A DNA stretch of 64,000 nt from Epiperipatus broadwayi (GCA_028023455.1 JAQFVV010006311.1:3751490-3815489), one strand, 5' to 3'; positions 1-12,220 are shown, counted from the first letter of the stretch. The notes: a model not told the origin generated them from the letters alone. Translations and numbers: made by a program.

Positions 1-617
1 AAGATTCAAAAATAGGTAAAGATTGGGGATGATGAAAATTAATACCATAATACACCGATTGACCATATGTAATCCAAGATAGACATATAGATTATTTATT
101 TAATTTTTTATTCTGATTTTAGTTTACTCCAAAGAAAATATTATTAAAAAAAAAACTTCAGTTTGTTTAATTAAAAGAAATCGATATCACAATTTTTAAA
201 AAGAAAGTAAGCTTATCTCAAAAAAAACCGTAAGATTCTTACAAAATACAGTATGAATATAACAATATGCTAATTTAGTAAGATTAAAAATAATATTTAT
301 AATGTACTGAGAAAATTGAATAAGTATAGAATTTTTAATTTTTTTGCTATCATTTTTAAAATATATTTAAAAAAGACAGAAATAAAAATCGTCATTAAAT
401 TTGTCACATATAGTGAATGATTACAAAATAAATATATAATTTAAAATCACTACATAATATTTTTATCAACCAAATCTAAAAAGTACTGAAGAGATATGTA
501 AATTAAATAATAAATACAAGATAAAAAGAAATTGCCTTACTAAATTTTCTATACATAACTGTCCACTAAAGTTTTCACCTTTACAATATCTGGGATCGAC
601 TATCCTACTAATAAATA
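1..617. other. AT-rich non-coding DNA
   Basis: No convincing coding sequence, RNA gene or repeat structure is visible here. The short minus-strand frame running into the TA array is low-complexity translation. Confidence 0.6.
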
Positions 618-618
618 A

Positions 619-649
<31 letters not shown>

Positions 650-686
650 TAATTTTCAACCATATATATATATATATATATATACT
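618..686. repeat. Two adjacent (TA)n microsatellites
   Basis: Two alternating AT/TA tracts (about 620-640 and 662-685) are separated by a short non-repeat spacer. Arrays of this kind recur through the window, often at the edge of mobile elements. Confidence 0.9.
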
Positions 687-1251
687 TAACTTAATGTAAT
701 TATAAGGAACTTGAATTCAGAATTTCAAATTACCCACAGCTGCCCAATCCATCTTATACAACTGATACACATGACCACATACATGTGAAAAATCCTCGGA
801 TTCTCAATGATATGAATGGCAGAAAACATGGAGAATGAAGAAGATTAAACTTGTCTATTAAAGTTTGAAGATTTGCTATCTTAATATAACCTGAGTAGTA
901 ATTTTATATATGTGTGGGAGATGATGCTCTGGACCAACTGATGGGTGCTGATTAGCATGAAATACATATATTGAAAATCATTTATATTTTTGACATGTAT
1001 ATAGTCATGTGTATCACTTGTATAAAATAGGGTGGACAGCTGTCAGAAGTTTGAAAGTCTGAGTTCAAGTCTCTTATAATATATACTTTAAGACCACAAT
1101 GAAATATAAAATATTTCACAACAATGTGAGAAAAGTTAATAATCAATGTGATGAATTTAAAATTGCTAAGCTAGGATTTTGATGCAGAGAACTTTATCAA
1201 AATGAGACTTAATGGTGTTAGTAAATTTTACAAATAACTATTCTAAGATAT
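687..1251. other. AT-rich non-coding DNA
   Basis: Nothing recognisable was found on either strand. Confidence 0.5.
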
Positions 1252-1463
1252 AAAAGTGCTTTTAGTTATTTTCATAACTATCTTTGAATGAAAACTTTTC
1301 CCCAAATTTATTACATTTCTACTTGAAAATTGTTATGAAAATAACTGAAAGTACTTTTGAATTTATAATATTTATTTATAAGATTTAGTTATTTGTATAA
1401 CCATCTTCAGTTAAAAACTTTCCAACAAATTTAAAATATTTGTAATTGAAGATGGTTATGAAA
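1252..1463. repeat. Two successive imperfect hairpins
   Basis: The segment at 1252-1285 is the reverse complement of 1328-1358 with few mismatches. A second pair (1391-1412 and 1443-1463) shares the motif ATAACCATCTTC. Both lie immediately beyond the 3' end of the minus-strand PLE remnant that follows. They may be part of its 3' tail or separate small foldback elements. Confidence 0.65.
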
Positions 1464-1508
1464 ATGTCCCTGTGTCTTATAATGATTATTTGTAAAATAT
1501 ATTTTTCA

Positions 1509-1552
1509 CTTACAAGCAGTTTCGACTATCCTCGTAGTCTTTGTCAACTAAC
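1509..1552 (-). ncRNA. Decayed hammerhead-like ribozyme (PLE copy E)
   Basis: On the minus strand: GTTAG, core TTGACAA, one unpaired A, stem II GACTA/TAGTC with a 6-nt loop, then GAA. The region after GAA is ACTGCT then T, where intact relatives have AGNNCT, so stem III is damaged and stem I pairs poorly. It aligns with the sites at 40.5, 43.7, 46.6 and 48.1 kb and lies just 3' of the PLE coding remnant, the position known for hammerhead motifs in PLEs. Probably inactive. Confidence 0.55.
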
Positions 1553-1559
1553 ACTTTGA

Positions 1560-1960
1560 AAGGCTAACCTTCCCACAATTCTGTGATCTTAATGTTTGCT
1601 GCCTGCCTGTTAATTAAGTCATGTTTGTATTTGTATATTAGCATAGCTTTTTTTATTTTTCATTTGTTGTTATTTTTTTCAATTTGCAATATTTTAACAT
1701 TATTGTAATTGAAATTAAAACAATAAATACATGAATTATTACGGTCATGAATCTGGAAGCTGAAACATTATTATCTATTTTACAATTTTGATTCAATTTC
1801 TGAACTCTTTTTAACAAGAGTAAGTGCTCTTTTGTTTTTTTTTTCAATGTACATCTCAATTCACCTATACATTCATTGCCACACCTACATATCCATTTAT
1901 AAATAACACAATTATTATTTATAAATGAGGTTTTATATCTGATTACTATATTTATAAATA
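1560..1960 (-). pseudogene. PLE GIY-YIG C-terminal remnant (copy E)
   Basis: The minus strand reads as a diverged relative of the C-terminus of the PLE protein at 40.6-42.1 kb. It has a Cys-rich segment with CIGE in place of YIGE near 1870-1890, then a CTLKKKTKEHLLL-type helix (1800-1856) matching CTFEKRIKEHMLL. After frame breaks, the terminal ELWE-like segment falls at about 1570-1600. The RT domain is absent, so this is a 3' fragment. Several stops and shifts make it non-functional. Its nearest relative in the window is the copy at 46.6-48.1 kb, which shares the unusual 3' tail and hammerhead-like sequence. Confidence 0.7.
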
Positions 1961-2018
1961 TTTAATTATATAATTACATATATTGCTTTGAAGAAATACA
2001 GACATGGAATTATATTAT

Positions 2019-2025
2019 TACACAT

Positions 2026-2061
<36 letters not shown>
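2019..2061. repeat. (CA)n(TA)n compound microsatellite
   Basis: A CA tract (about 2021-2043) runs directly into a TA tract ending at 2061, followed by TTGTAACA. The same TATATTGTAAC junction recurs near 46.16 kb and, in reverse, near 60.65 kb. Confidence 0.9.
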
Positions 2062-2070
2062 TGTAACAGT

Positions 2071-4125
2071 TGTTTCTTTATTCCTACTGATTACTGAGGG
2101 TGCCACAAGGTCACTGTGTACCTGGAAAATTTAATTTATAGTGATCAGAAGTTAATAATGATGATGAGTAACACCATCTAAACCCAGGGAGAGAAAAAGA
2201 TCTTTAAGATTCTTCAGACAATTGAGAAAAGACAACAGAGATAAACATTAGCCAAATTAATTTTAAATACTTTAAAAATTTATTAGATTTAGGCAAAAAA
2301 TAAATAAATCTGGCAAATAAAATATTAAAGTTTGGCCTAGATTTTACTGCCATATTTGTTTGAAAGTGTATGTGAGTAAAGTAAATATTAAACACCTGGG
2401 CAGATAAGTTCATTTTCTCACTTATGAATTTAAAAAAAATTTCTAATATCTTCCTGCTAGCAATTTATAAAAACCAATTCCAGCTTCCCAACTCAGAAGT
2501 AACAAAACAATAATGTCTTGTAGGATATCAATGAATCAGTGCAGGTAAGCATTCCTTGACACAGAATAATACATTGAGACCAAGGACATTATATGTCTGC
2601 AGGACAGGCTGTGATATACCACTTTTAAGATAATTAATGGTGGATTTTGAATACAAGATCAGAAAACATGAGAAACAATTATGGTCATATGTAATCTTAG
2701 AAAGAAGACACAAATTCTACAACTTCAGAAAAACAGAACACTAAATCTCTGATATAGGAAAACCAGAATGAAGCACTCAATAAATCTCCAGCCCAAAAAT
2801 TTTCAGTTTGCAGGAAATGCAAACTACGGTTATTCTAAATTAATTACAGTATCACAACAGAAGATGGATGAGTTAAAATTAAACTGCTAATATCTGCCCA
2901 AGTGTTTATCAAAGGTTAGTAAAAAACACACACTAAGCATATAAAATATAACTTGCAATTCACTCTCCACTACAAAAGTTTAGAATCACAAATATGTAGT
3001 CTCAAAACTGAGATGACATTACATGCAATAAGAAATAAAAACATTAAAGGAATATGAAAAATTAGAACATTTACTTTCAGATTAAGCAGAGAATTTAATT
3101 AGAGATTTACACCCTGGAAAGAATACAAAATATTTACCTTATGGTAAAGCAGAGTTCAGTGAGTCCTCCAATGTGTGAGTGCAGTTCTTTTTGAGTTCAA
3201 TATTCAAATGGCTTTATATCTTCATGGCAGCAAGTATAGAGGCATACTTTGGGATCACTTCTAATTTAGACTTTCATGGCATAAACTGGAAGAAACAGCT
3301 TGGGATCAGGAGTCCATCTTTAGGTCTGTTTATCAAGGCATGTTGTGGATTTGAACACTCATTGCATGTAATATTGACATCTTGTGACAGCAAAAGCTAT
3401 TCAGCAAATGTATCTAATAATAAGACATCAGCAATATATCTTCACAACTGGCAGAAGAATATATAGTATTATTAACAGTGGTCCAAGAATGTGCATAGCA
3501 GTCTTTTGCAATTGATGGTATGACTGCAAACTCTGCATCAATATTCTTTTTGAGCAAAACAATCTAGGTCAAGCCAAGAATAATCAGTCCAAAACATTTG
3601 GGCTTTTTATATGCTCTTTTATTTTCCACATAATTTTTCTTTTTTTTTAAATTAGAAGTTTTAGTCCAGGGAAATTTTCTATCTCACAATCTTACTTAAA
3701 AATTCTGACCAGGGCTTTTAAAAATTAATACAAAATTAAATCTCCATTCATTTCAAAATAAATTAAAATAGATTACAATTAACAAAACAAGAATGCAATA
3801 AAAAAAAACTTTCCAAAATTAAAATGCTTTGTTCAAAAGAATTAAAACTTTTCCTTTTTAAATTAAAATCTTTTTACAAATACATTTAAGAAAAATGTCA
3901 AAAGAAAATATATTTTAAAACAAATATGTTGCAAAGAAAAAAATCATAGACCTTTTTTAAAAAAAAAATTAAGCGAGAATGTGTGTTATATCACATACTC
4001 TTACTACATTAAATAATAAAATATAAAACTTTTATCTTTCTTTTAAAAACTTAAAAAAATATGAAAGCCATTTAAAATTTTACAATGGAACTTTTAAAGA
4101 GGATACAGTATCCGGTTCACCTGTC
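2071..4125. repeat. Dispersed repeat, copy 1
   Basis: Long stretches match 5618-7280 in the same orientation. Shared parts are the opening segment with GGTCACTG...TACCTGG, a block with CCCAGGGAGAGAAA, a block at 3240-3470, and the terminal block at 3690-4110. Copy 1 carries about 600 bp (2450-3180) that is missing or unalignable in copy 2. A 95-codon plus-strand frame at 3179-3466 is broken in copy 2, so I do not treat it as a gene. Orientation and class are unknown. It may be part of a minus-strand retroelement whose ORF1-like remnant lies at 4.7-5.3 kb. Confidence 0.75.
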
Positions 4126-4133
4126 CCATCATA

Positions 4134-4227
4134 TCACAAAAAATATAAAAGAATTCCATATATATATATATAAAACTTTATCACAAAAAATATAAAAGAA
4201 TTCCATATATATATATATAAAACTTTA
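4134..4227. repeat. 47-bp tandem duplication
   Basis: Two consecutive, essentially identical 47-bp units each contain GAATTCC followed by a short TA run. Confidence 0.9.
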
Positions 4228-4699
4228 AACATTTAACACTGCCCTTAGAAACTTGGCTGAAAGTTTGCCCTGCACTCTGAGTAAAAAAAACATTTCATTT
4301 TTTTAGTTCAAATGTATTCATTCTCAGTATCTGGTATAATAAACAAATCTTTTTTCTAACAGTCTATCCAATTACTCTAAGTTTAAACCTCTTAAACTTT
4401 GTCAGGCAGTTCTTTTTCTCTTAATTAGCTCTATGATATATGTTATTTCCCCCATCTTGTCTTTTCCTTGCTTATAAATTTTTGTCTTATCCCTTTCATG
4501 TTCTGTTTTATTTTCTACTACATATATCTGAGGATCCTTTTTCTGAGCAAAACTGAACTTTTCTTAAACTATCTCACTTTATTATTGAATGCATTGATAA
4601 TAGTAAATAGAAAGAATTCATTTTTATAGTCTTCTTGAATGTGTTAAATAAGATTGCTTTATAAATGGCTTCTGTTTCTGATTTAAAATAATATTCCCT
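4228..4699. other. Pyrimidine-rich non-coding stretch
   Basis: Strongly T/C-biased on the plus strand and contiguous in composition with the coiled-coil remnant that follows. No usable frame was seen. Confidence 0.4.
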
Positions 4700-5330
4700 A
4701 CTCTTTCTCTTCTTTTAGTTCCATGTTCAAAATAAAGTTATTTTAGTCAACTCTTTTATAGTCTGTAGTAGAAATTCTTTTACATTGTTTTCTATCTTTA
4801 ACTCATACCTTTCATCTATCTCTTGATTTAAATTTTTTAATTTTTCTACCACACTATCATCTGTATCCCATCTCTGCTTATTTTTATCTTTATTTCCATC
4901 TTACTTGTTCTAACACAATCCTGTTCTAATTCATCACTCACCTCTTTCATATCTTTTTTTTTACTATTTCCATTTCCTGACTTTTTTACTCAATTCTTTT
5001 TCTATTTTTTCAATAATTACCTGATTTTCCTGGACTTTCCCCATTATTTCACTTCTCATTTCCCTCATTTCCTTAATCATTTCTGCTTTGAAGTTACTAA
5101 TTTTTAACAAATTGCTCTATTCTCTTCCACCATTGCCTGCTAACTTTGTTGCATGTCCATTACCATCTTCATTATCATCTGTGTCTCACCCTCTTCTTTT
5201 TCTCCTATTTAAGGGTTTTTGAAAGAAATTAGGCTTTCTTCTAACACCATCACCCATATCACTTTCCTCCTTAATTTCCATTTTTGCAACAAGATTCAAT
5301 CCAATTTTTAACTTTTAGTTTTAGTTTTTA
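4700..5330 (-). pseudogene. Coiled-coil, retroelement ORF1-like remnant
   Basis: The minus strand is purine-rich and gives broken frames dominated by E, K, M, I and R. One begins with MEIKEESDMGDG at about 5280. Another holds a heptad-like run (AEMIKEMREMRSEIMGKV, then ENQVIIEKIEKELSKKV) around 4985-5090. Stops and shifts interrupt it throughout. Coiled-coil ORF1 proteins are usual in non-LTR retrotransposons, and a compositionally similar remnant sits at 36.2-36.5 kb, but no RNA-binding domain is visible. Assignment to ORF1 is an inference. Confidence 0.35.
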
Positions 5331-5617
5331 CACAACACATAAAAACATAATATCTCTTTATTTCTTTTTTAAGATCAAACTTAACTTCAAATGAAAATGC
5401 TATTTAACTTTACTTATTTATTATTTGAGAAAGATGAACCCCTTACAACAAACTGCCCCAACAATACATATCACAACTGCCACAAACTGATCCCTAAATA
5501 TTAAATCTTGCCTCCCACACCTGAAATATTTCTCAATTGTCTGGACAAAATCTCAAATGGGTTTCAAACTTGAAGTCCCAAGTTGGCATGCTATGTACTG
5601 GTCATTTCCTTTTTCCT
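5331..5617. other. Non-coding spacer
   Basis: Links the coiled-coil remnant to the second dispersed-repeat copy. Nothing recognised. Confidence 0.4.
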
Positions 5618-6386
5618 TTTGATCAGTAAGGGTGCCACCAGGTCACTGCATACCTGGAAAATTTACTTTACAGTGATTAAAAATTAATGATGATGATGAT
5701 GATTGACATTAGCTAAACCCAGGGAGAGAAAGAGATCTTTAAGATTGTTTACACAATTGAGACAAGAAAACAGAGATAAATGTCAGCCAAACTAATTTTA
5801 AATACTTCAAAAGTTTATTAGATTCAAGCAAAAAAATCTGGCAAACAAAATATGAACATTTGATCTAGATTTTACTGGAATTATATGTGAGTATAATGAA
5901 TACTTTGGCTTTCATGGCATGAACTGGAACAGCTTGGGATTAGAAGTCCATCTTTAGGTCAGTTTAGCAGGGCGTGTTATGGATTTGAACACTCATTGCA
6001 TGTAATATTGACATCTTGTGATAGCAAACACTATTCAGCAAGTGTAACTAATAATAAGACATCGGTAATATGTCTTTATGACTAGCAACAGAATATATAA
6101 TATTATCAACAGCATTCTGAGAATGGGTACAGCAATCTTTTGCAATTTATGGTAGGGCAACAAACCTTATAAGAATATCAACAGAGTAATACGAATGAAT
6201 ATTAATCATGAACAGCAGAATAAAAAAAATCTGCATCAATATTCTTTTCAAGCAAAATAATATAGTTCAAGCGAAGAATAAATTAGTCCAAAATTTTTGG
6301 GCTTTTATATGCTATCTTACCTCTCACATAATCTTTTTTTAATTAGAAGTTTTAGCCCAGGGTAAATATTTATCTCACACTTAATC

Positions 6387-6909
6387 TTAATTAAAAATTC
6401 AAAACAAAGCAAAACTTTCCACACAGTAGTGCCATCTTGTGCTAACAAGAGCAATCAATGGATGCCAGAAGGCTTGTGCATAAAATCCCTATCTAGCACC
6501 TACTCATCCAATATCCCCAGACTAGTTTCTGGCTTGTGGCCTTCATAAGTGGGAAGCTTTGGATCTGAGAGCACTGCATCTAGATCTTAGGATCTAATGC
6601 AACCCTCCAGCAGCCACATTTTAACTCTACTTAACTATAAAACTATGAGAATGAAATTGAAAACACAATAATATTTTCAATACAAGCTCAATAGCTTATA
6701 TAGTTATATGAATCTGAACTCAATTCAGCACCCATACATTTTGGTGTCTTTGGCTCTTTAACACCCATAACAACCACTATCCTATTAGGCAGTATTGGTG
6801 TTAAACCACTAAACATCACATGATCACTATCTCATACTAGCACATAATTGTTTAATAATAATTATATGCTAGTATGAGATAATGATCATGTGATGTTTAA
6901 TTAAAAATT
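6387..6909. mobile_element. 497-bp insertion with 13-bp target duplication
   Basis: Comparison with copy 1 of the host repeat gives the empty site: copy 1 runs straight through AATTCTGACC. In copy 2 the word TTAATTAAAAATT occurs at 6387-6399 and again at 6897-6909, flanking 497 bp that copy 1 lacks. The insert is less AT-rich in its first half and ends in a near-perfect hairpin (arms 6810-6841 and 6868-6899). No ORF or poly-A tail is seen. A 13-bp duplication suggests a retroposon, but the class is unassigned. Confidence 0.65.
6810..6900. repeat. Near-perfect 32-bp-arm hairpin
   Basis: The 6810-6841 arm is the reverse complement of 6868-6899 with a single mismatch, around a 26-nt AT-rich loop. 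The outer ends read TAAACATCACATGATCA. Confidence 0.9.
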
Positions 6910-7300
6910 TTGACCAGGGCTCTTAAAAATTAATACAAAATTAAATTTCTGCTCATTTCAAAATAAATTAAAATAGATTACAATTAACAAAACAAGAATG
7001 CAATAAAAAAAACTTTCCATAATTAAAATGCTTTGTTCAAAAAGGATTAAAACTTTTCATTCTTAAATTAAAATCTTTTTACAAATAGATAAAAAAATGT
7101 CAAAAGAAAATAGATTTAAAAACTAAAATTACAGATCTTTTTTTTTTTTAAAATTTATACTTTTACTATGTTAAATAATAAAATATAAAACTTTGATATC
7201 TTTCTTTTAAAAACTTAAAAAATATGAAAGCCATTTTAAATTTCACTATGGAACTTTTGAATTGGATAGAATATCCAGTTCTCAATATATATATATATAT

Positions 7301-7786
7301 ATGAAAAACAAAAACAAGTTTTAATCACGTTAAAACCTGCTGACGCTTGTATTTATGATCAACAGATGGCGTTTTTACCAAAAACACGATCAAGCGTTTG
7401 TTTACAAAAATGATCAAAGAGTCAGAATTAACTATCTCTTTAGTTTTAGCCCACTTTCAGCTATCTAGCTTGTTTGGCTGAATTTGAAGACTTTATCGGT
7501 CTGAAAAATTTCATGCTTGCAAACGGATAGAAACTCTGTGCATAAACACTTGGAGTCAGTTTTTAGATCTAGTTTCTTGGCTCTGTCTTTCACTGATGAC
7601 AGCAAAATAGCTTGAAATCAGCTGATCTGAAAGTGGGCTAAAACGAAAGAGATAGTTAATTCTGACTCTTTGATCGTTTATGTAAACAAACGCTTGATCG
7701 TGTTTTTGGTAAAAACGCCATCTGTTGATCATAAATACAAGCGTCAGCAGGTTTTAACGTGATTAAAACTTGTTTTTGTTTTTCAT
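7301..7786. mobile_element. Foldback element with ~160-bp inverted repeats
   Basis: 7301-7460 and 7627-7786 are reverse complements with very few mismatches, enclosing a 166-bp centre. The outer ends read ATGAAAAACAAAAACAAG. It is bordered on the left by a TA array. There is no coding capacity, so it is a non-autonomous, long-TIR foldback element whose superfamily cannot be assigned from the ends. Confidence 0.85.
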
Positions 7787-7872
7787 AAATCTACCTTTAA
7801 AGGTTTCCGCAATGATATAGATTGCAGAGGCTTTGACTATGTGGAGAAGCTGAACTGAGATCAGACCCATGT

Positions 7873-8146
7873 AGCTATCTAGCTTGTTTGGCTGAATTTG
7901 AAGACTTTATCGGTCTGAAAAATTTCATGCTTGCAAACTGATAGAAACTCTGTGCATAAACACTTGGAGTCAGTTTTTAGATCTAGTTTCTTGGCTCTGT
8001 CTTTCACTGATGACAGCAAAATAGCTTGAAATCAGCTGATCTGAAAGTGGGCTAAAATGAAAGAGATAGTTAATTCTGACTCTTTGATCGTTTATGTAAA
8101 CAAACGCTTGATCGTGTTTTTGGTAAAAACGCCATCTGTTGATCAT
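7873..8146. mobile_element. Partial second copy of the foldback element
   Basis: This 274-bp block repeats 7459-7732 in direct orientation almost exactly, with an offset of 414 bp. It contains the centre and most of the right arm, breaks off at GATCAT, and runs into a TA array (8147-8159). The 86 bp between the copies (7787-7872) are unrelated. Confidence 0.85.
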
Positions 8147-8159
8147 ATATATATATATA

Positions 8160-8700
8160 ATTTCCAGTGCTAATACTTTTGTGTAATGTTTCAGATTAAG
8201 TCATTGCAACTGTCAACATATAATAGATGTACTCTCTAGCTGCACTACATTTTAAAAATAAAACATGATATCTTTTAATTTTTTCCTTTTTTATACATCT
8301 GGAGGATTGTCTAGAATGCCTTTTCTAGAAGAGATGAATTTTTAATCAAACAGAAATTTATTTCTAAATATTTTTAAATCTGATTCTGGCAAGTATGAAA
8401 TTTCTTTCATTTCTAATCATACCATAATGATTTACATATTAGTATTATGTAATAAACAAGAATTTATAGTGCTAAAGAGTACTTCAATTATATGTTAGCA
8501 GTTGCAATAAGATATTCTTAAAACATTATACATAAATATATTTCATGCTGTAAACTTTTATTCATGACATAATATTTGTGTTTAAATCGTCATTGGTAAG
8601 ATTAAATATGAAAGAAATTGCATACTTGTCAGATACATAATTAATCAAGTGAAAAATCTTTGGAAATAAATTTTGATGATTGAAATTTCATTTTTTCTAG
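8160..8700. other. AT-rich non-coding DNA
   Basis: No element or gene recognised. It ends in a pyrimidine-rich tract and TAG that could serve as a splice acceptor for the candidate exon that follows. Confidence 0.4.
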
Positions 8701-8745
8701 CAAGGCATTGCAGACAACCCTCCAATTATAAAAAAATGGGAAAAG
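8701..8745 (+). CDS. Candidate 45-nt micro-exon
   Basis: A pyrimidine-rich tract ending TTTTTTCTAG is followed by 45 nt that read without a stop as QGIADNPPIIKKWEK, then a donor-like AAG|GTAAAG. Both borders are phase 0. The segment is clearly less AT-rich than its surroundings. I do not recognise the peptide. In DNA this AT-rich, AG...GT boxes arise by chance, so it is only a candidate; no companion exon was found nearby on the plus strand. Confidence 0.25.
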
Positions 8746-10809
8746 GTAAAGATGTGTTCATTTTTGCCTTTAAAATAAATTGTCATGTGCTGAAGTTGAC
8801 ATTAGAAAGTACTTCAATTATGTATTGAAATTTGCAGTAAATTAATCTCAAAATGTATACACACACACACTCATTCAAAATAAAATAGTAATTATTATTG
8901 AATGAATACAATGATTAATATATTAATGACATATTTTTGCAATAATTATTGGAGAAGCCTCTTTTATGTTTTCTATTATTTTTCTTCAGACAAATGACTT
9001 TGAAACCTACAAGTTTAAACAAATGGCCAATTTTTTTATATTCAAACATATGGACAAAATTTTATTTTAGACATAAAGCATATTGAGATAGTCTGGTGTT
9101 TAAGTTTTTTTATGATTTTCCAAAATATCTAAATTGGAGAAATTTGGCAATCCAGGTATATATCAAATGTGTCTTATTATTATTCTCAAGCTTGTTTTAA
9201 GAATTATTAGCAAGTCTATTTAAAGATAAAGTCATCGAAAATTTACATTAAGTACTCTATTTATAAGAGAGATTACTTTTCTCGAAAATCATTTGTATAG
9301 GCCTTTTTAATCAGTGTTTTTAATAAATATTATATTCTTTTTTTATTTATATTTACTTATTAAGTATTTTTTTTAAATATCCAACTCTGATGAAATCATT
9401 TTCATATTTCTTTATTATTTTTTCTATAAGCTTTAAATTTGCAGAGGTGAGAATTTTAAAATAAAATAGGTTTCAAATCTGCCATTTTATAGTAAAACAA
9501 TGTTTGATAGCAGCATAAATAAATCCTAATACATAATGGCTTTATGCACATCTGTAATTAATAGCTTTGATTTGCGTTTCTAATTTTAAATCTAAAAATT
9601 TAATAGATTTATTAATGTTTAATTTTTTTCAATCCTATTCAACATCATGAATTTTATTTAAATTAATATATAAGAACTGAATAAGCTTAAAAGAAGTCAT
9701 TCAAAAATACTGACCAAATTTTTCACAGGTTGGGCAATTTTTATTCTTACCATAATTTATAATTGATCACTAAATATGAGACTGTAAGACATGTATATGT
9801 AAATTAATTGATTGTTGTGATGCCAAAATATATTTAACAAAATTTCAGATCTTTAGTGCATTTCTTGTTTTAAAATCTGTAGTATCACAAAATTTCTTCC
9901 AGTATAAACCTTTTACAACATTCACTTTAATATAATCTTATATTCTATTGTAGGCTGAATAACAAAAACACATGTATCGAGTTTATATTGTTAAAGTGAT
10001 ACAATACAGATATCAAACAGATTGGTGATTTTTAACATTTTGATTGCAAATATAAATCAGGGTATTATTATTGGTGAGTAGATTCAAGTTCAAAGACTGT
10101 AACTTATATAAAAAATACACTTTTACTGAGAGACAATGGTCTAAAAAATTTCCATTAGGAAAAAGTTTATTGGTAGTATAGATTTTAAAATGACACGTGT
10201 GAGATAATATAGATTTCAAATTGACACGTGCGCTAAATTTAAAATCTGAGTGATTATTATTTTCCCCGGCATAACTAATTTATTCAGTGTTATTATACAG
10301 CATAAGTTATTTCTTCTCTGTGAGATATTTATATAATGTTGCATTAATAAGCTAATAATTGTATATGTGAACATTAGATTGTGAATACATTCCAGATTAA
10401 ATCAAAAAAAGCTCTTACTACATACATGTACATTAAACTATCAATTGTGGAAAAGAAATTAAATGTTTCAAGGTTGATTCTACATAATATATATGTATAT
10501 TGCAAGCGACCTGGCTAAAAGATTTTCCAAAGAGGAATGCATTGAAACATATATAAAATCTAAACAACCTCTCATAAAGAAATATGACCATGCAAACTCC
10601 ACACAAAAAAGGAAGAAAACACTCTAAAAATAATTTTTGCAGTGATTATACAAAACAATTTGTGTACCACAAATATATTCACATATAGAACATGTTGGTT
10701 CAATTTTCTGTGTACTTGTTAATTTATGATATTGCCTTTAGTTTTCTCAGCAGAAAACTTTTCTTTCAGAAATATTTTAACACACTGTCTAATTGAAGTT
10801 CTCCAATGT
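8746..10809. other. AT-rich non-coding DNA with twin CACGTG sites
   Basis: No coding sequence or transposon recognised. Two E-box palindromes CACGTG lie 31 bp apart (10194-10199 and 10225-10230) in a short direct duplication (TAGATTTxAAAxTGACACGTG). Confidence 0.4.
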
Positions 10810-12220
10810 ATTATATTCTCTGCATATCTTCCCAATGGAAGTCAGTGAAATTGCACATCTTTAAAATGTTGTTGAGATACTCCTTATAACCTAGATTGGG
10901 GGAGGGATTTACCCCTCTGGCAAAGCCCATGTTCAAATGCATTATAGAACAGTGTTTTTGAAAGTCTTTTATTATTCATTTAATTTACATGACCAATCCA
11001 ATAAAAGTGTAATTTTACAAAACTGGCCAAGTAATATAATTTCTGACAAGCTGAAAAACATATTGATTGGGTTTATAATCTTGCCATTGCGTTTTTAAAA
11101 CTCTTCTGAGTGCCCTTAAATAAAACTTTCCTAATGCCTTTATATTGTGATGATAGGATGTTCAAGTTTCACATCCATACAGTAAATTAGGATTTATATG
11201 AGCTAACATAGCTGCATTAATTATTTTCCTATGAAGAAATATTCTGCCCTTTAACTTGCTAGTAGCAACAATCATGCATTGCAGACTGTGTTGGATCATA
11301 ATAACTAAGTTCATGTTTAAGATAAAAGTTGTAGAGAATTTTTCTTTTTGGTCACTGACCGTGAAAGAGTTTGTTGAACATTAATTAGTAAAGTAAGATC
11401 TTTACAACTTGCATTTAAAACTTTAAGAACATTCTGTAAATCTCTTTTGACATGGCAAAAATAGCACAATCATAAGCATACCGTAAATCCAGAATCCCAA
11501 GAAGGTAAGATTCTTGTCTTTGTTTTTAACTGATTTAAATTAAAAATTCCACCATTGAATATATATCCTTGTCTCTGTCTAATAATAATGCCTATAAACA
11601 ATTCCAAAGACCTCTGTCATAAAACTTTAAAAGAAAACAAAGTTGGAGCAAGTATATACCCTTGTTTAACAGTGGTTTTATTTAAAATGTCTCAGATTTT
11701 CCACCAACAGTAATAAATCTTTCATTCTATCATGTAGAAATTGTATAATATAAATAAATTTTAGTAAACAACTAATTAATTTCTAATAATCCCATGGATC
11801 TGAACCATTAATTGAATCAACTACCTTGATCAAATTAATTAAAGAAATATATAAATGACTCCTTTGTTCTAGACATTTTTCTTGCATTTGTCTGGCAACA
11901 AAAATCATATATTCCCTAAAACCACATTGAGTTTCTGTCATCAAAATTCTTGAAAATATTTTTGCTGTATTGGATAATAATGATATTCCATGAAATATAC
12001 TGCAATATTGTTTATTCCATTTAAAAAAAAAATGTAGCAATTAAATCATTCCTGATGGATCCATATATTCCTAAAAAATTCCATTAATTTTAAGTTAATA
12101 TATCTCCATTATATTTTAAAACTTCTCCAGATATTTAATCAAATCATGCAGCATTTCCATTTTTAAGATTACAAAGAGCTGTTATGGATTTATAAAACTG
12201 AATATTTTTGTCTACATCTA
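10810..12220 (-). pseudogene. Non-LTR retrotransposon reverse transcriptase pseudogene
   Basis: Read 3' to 5' on the plus strand, the remnant follows the usual LINE RT order. LKNGNAA and GEVLKYNG (about 12100-12180) lead to GISLLSNTAKIFSRIL (about 11950-11990), then ETQCGFR and MIFVARQMQEKCLEQ (about 11860-11940), then a LINLIKVVDS counterpart of the motif A region. A distal KLKGRIFLHRKIINAAML...LLYGCET segment is near 11150-11250, and a C-terminal WEDMQ-like end near 10830. The YADD region is not readable. Stops and frameshifts are frequent. The motif wording is typical of LINE ORF2 from many invertebrates. I cannot fix the clade. Confidence 0.75.

Larger units (their letters stand above)
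5618..7280. repeat. Dispersed repeat, copy 2 (interrupted)
   Basis: Matches 2071-4125 in direct orientation with scattered substitutions and indels, and ends at a TA tract. It is interrupted at 6400-6896 by unrelated sequence that copy 1 lacks. Confidence 0.75.

Noticed and set aside
3179-3466. 95-residue plus-strand frame
   Set aside because: Lies in a dispersed repeat, and the frame is destroyed in the second copy at 5.9-6.1 kb.
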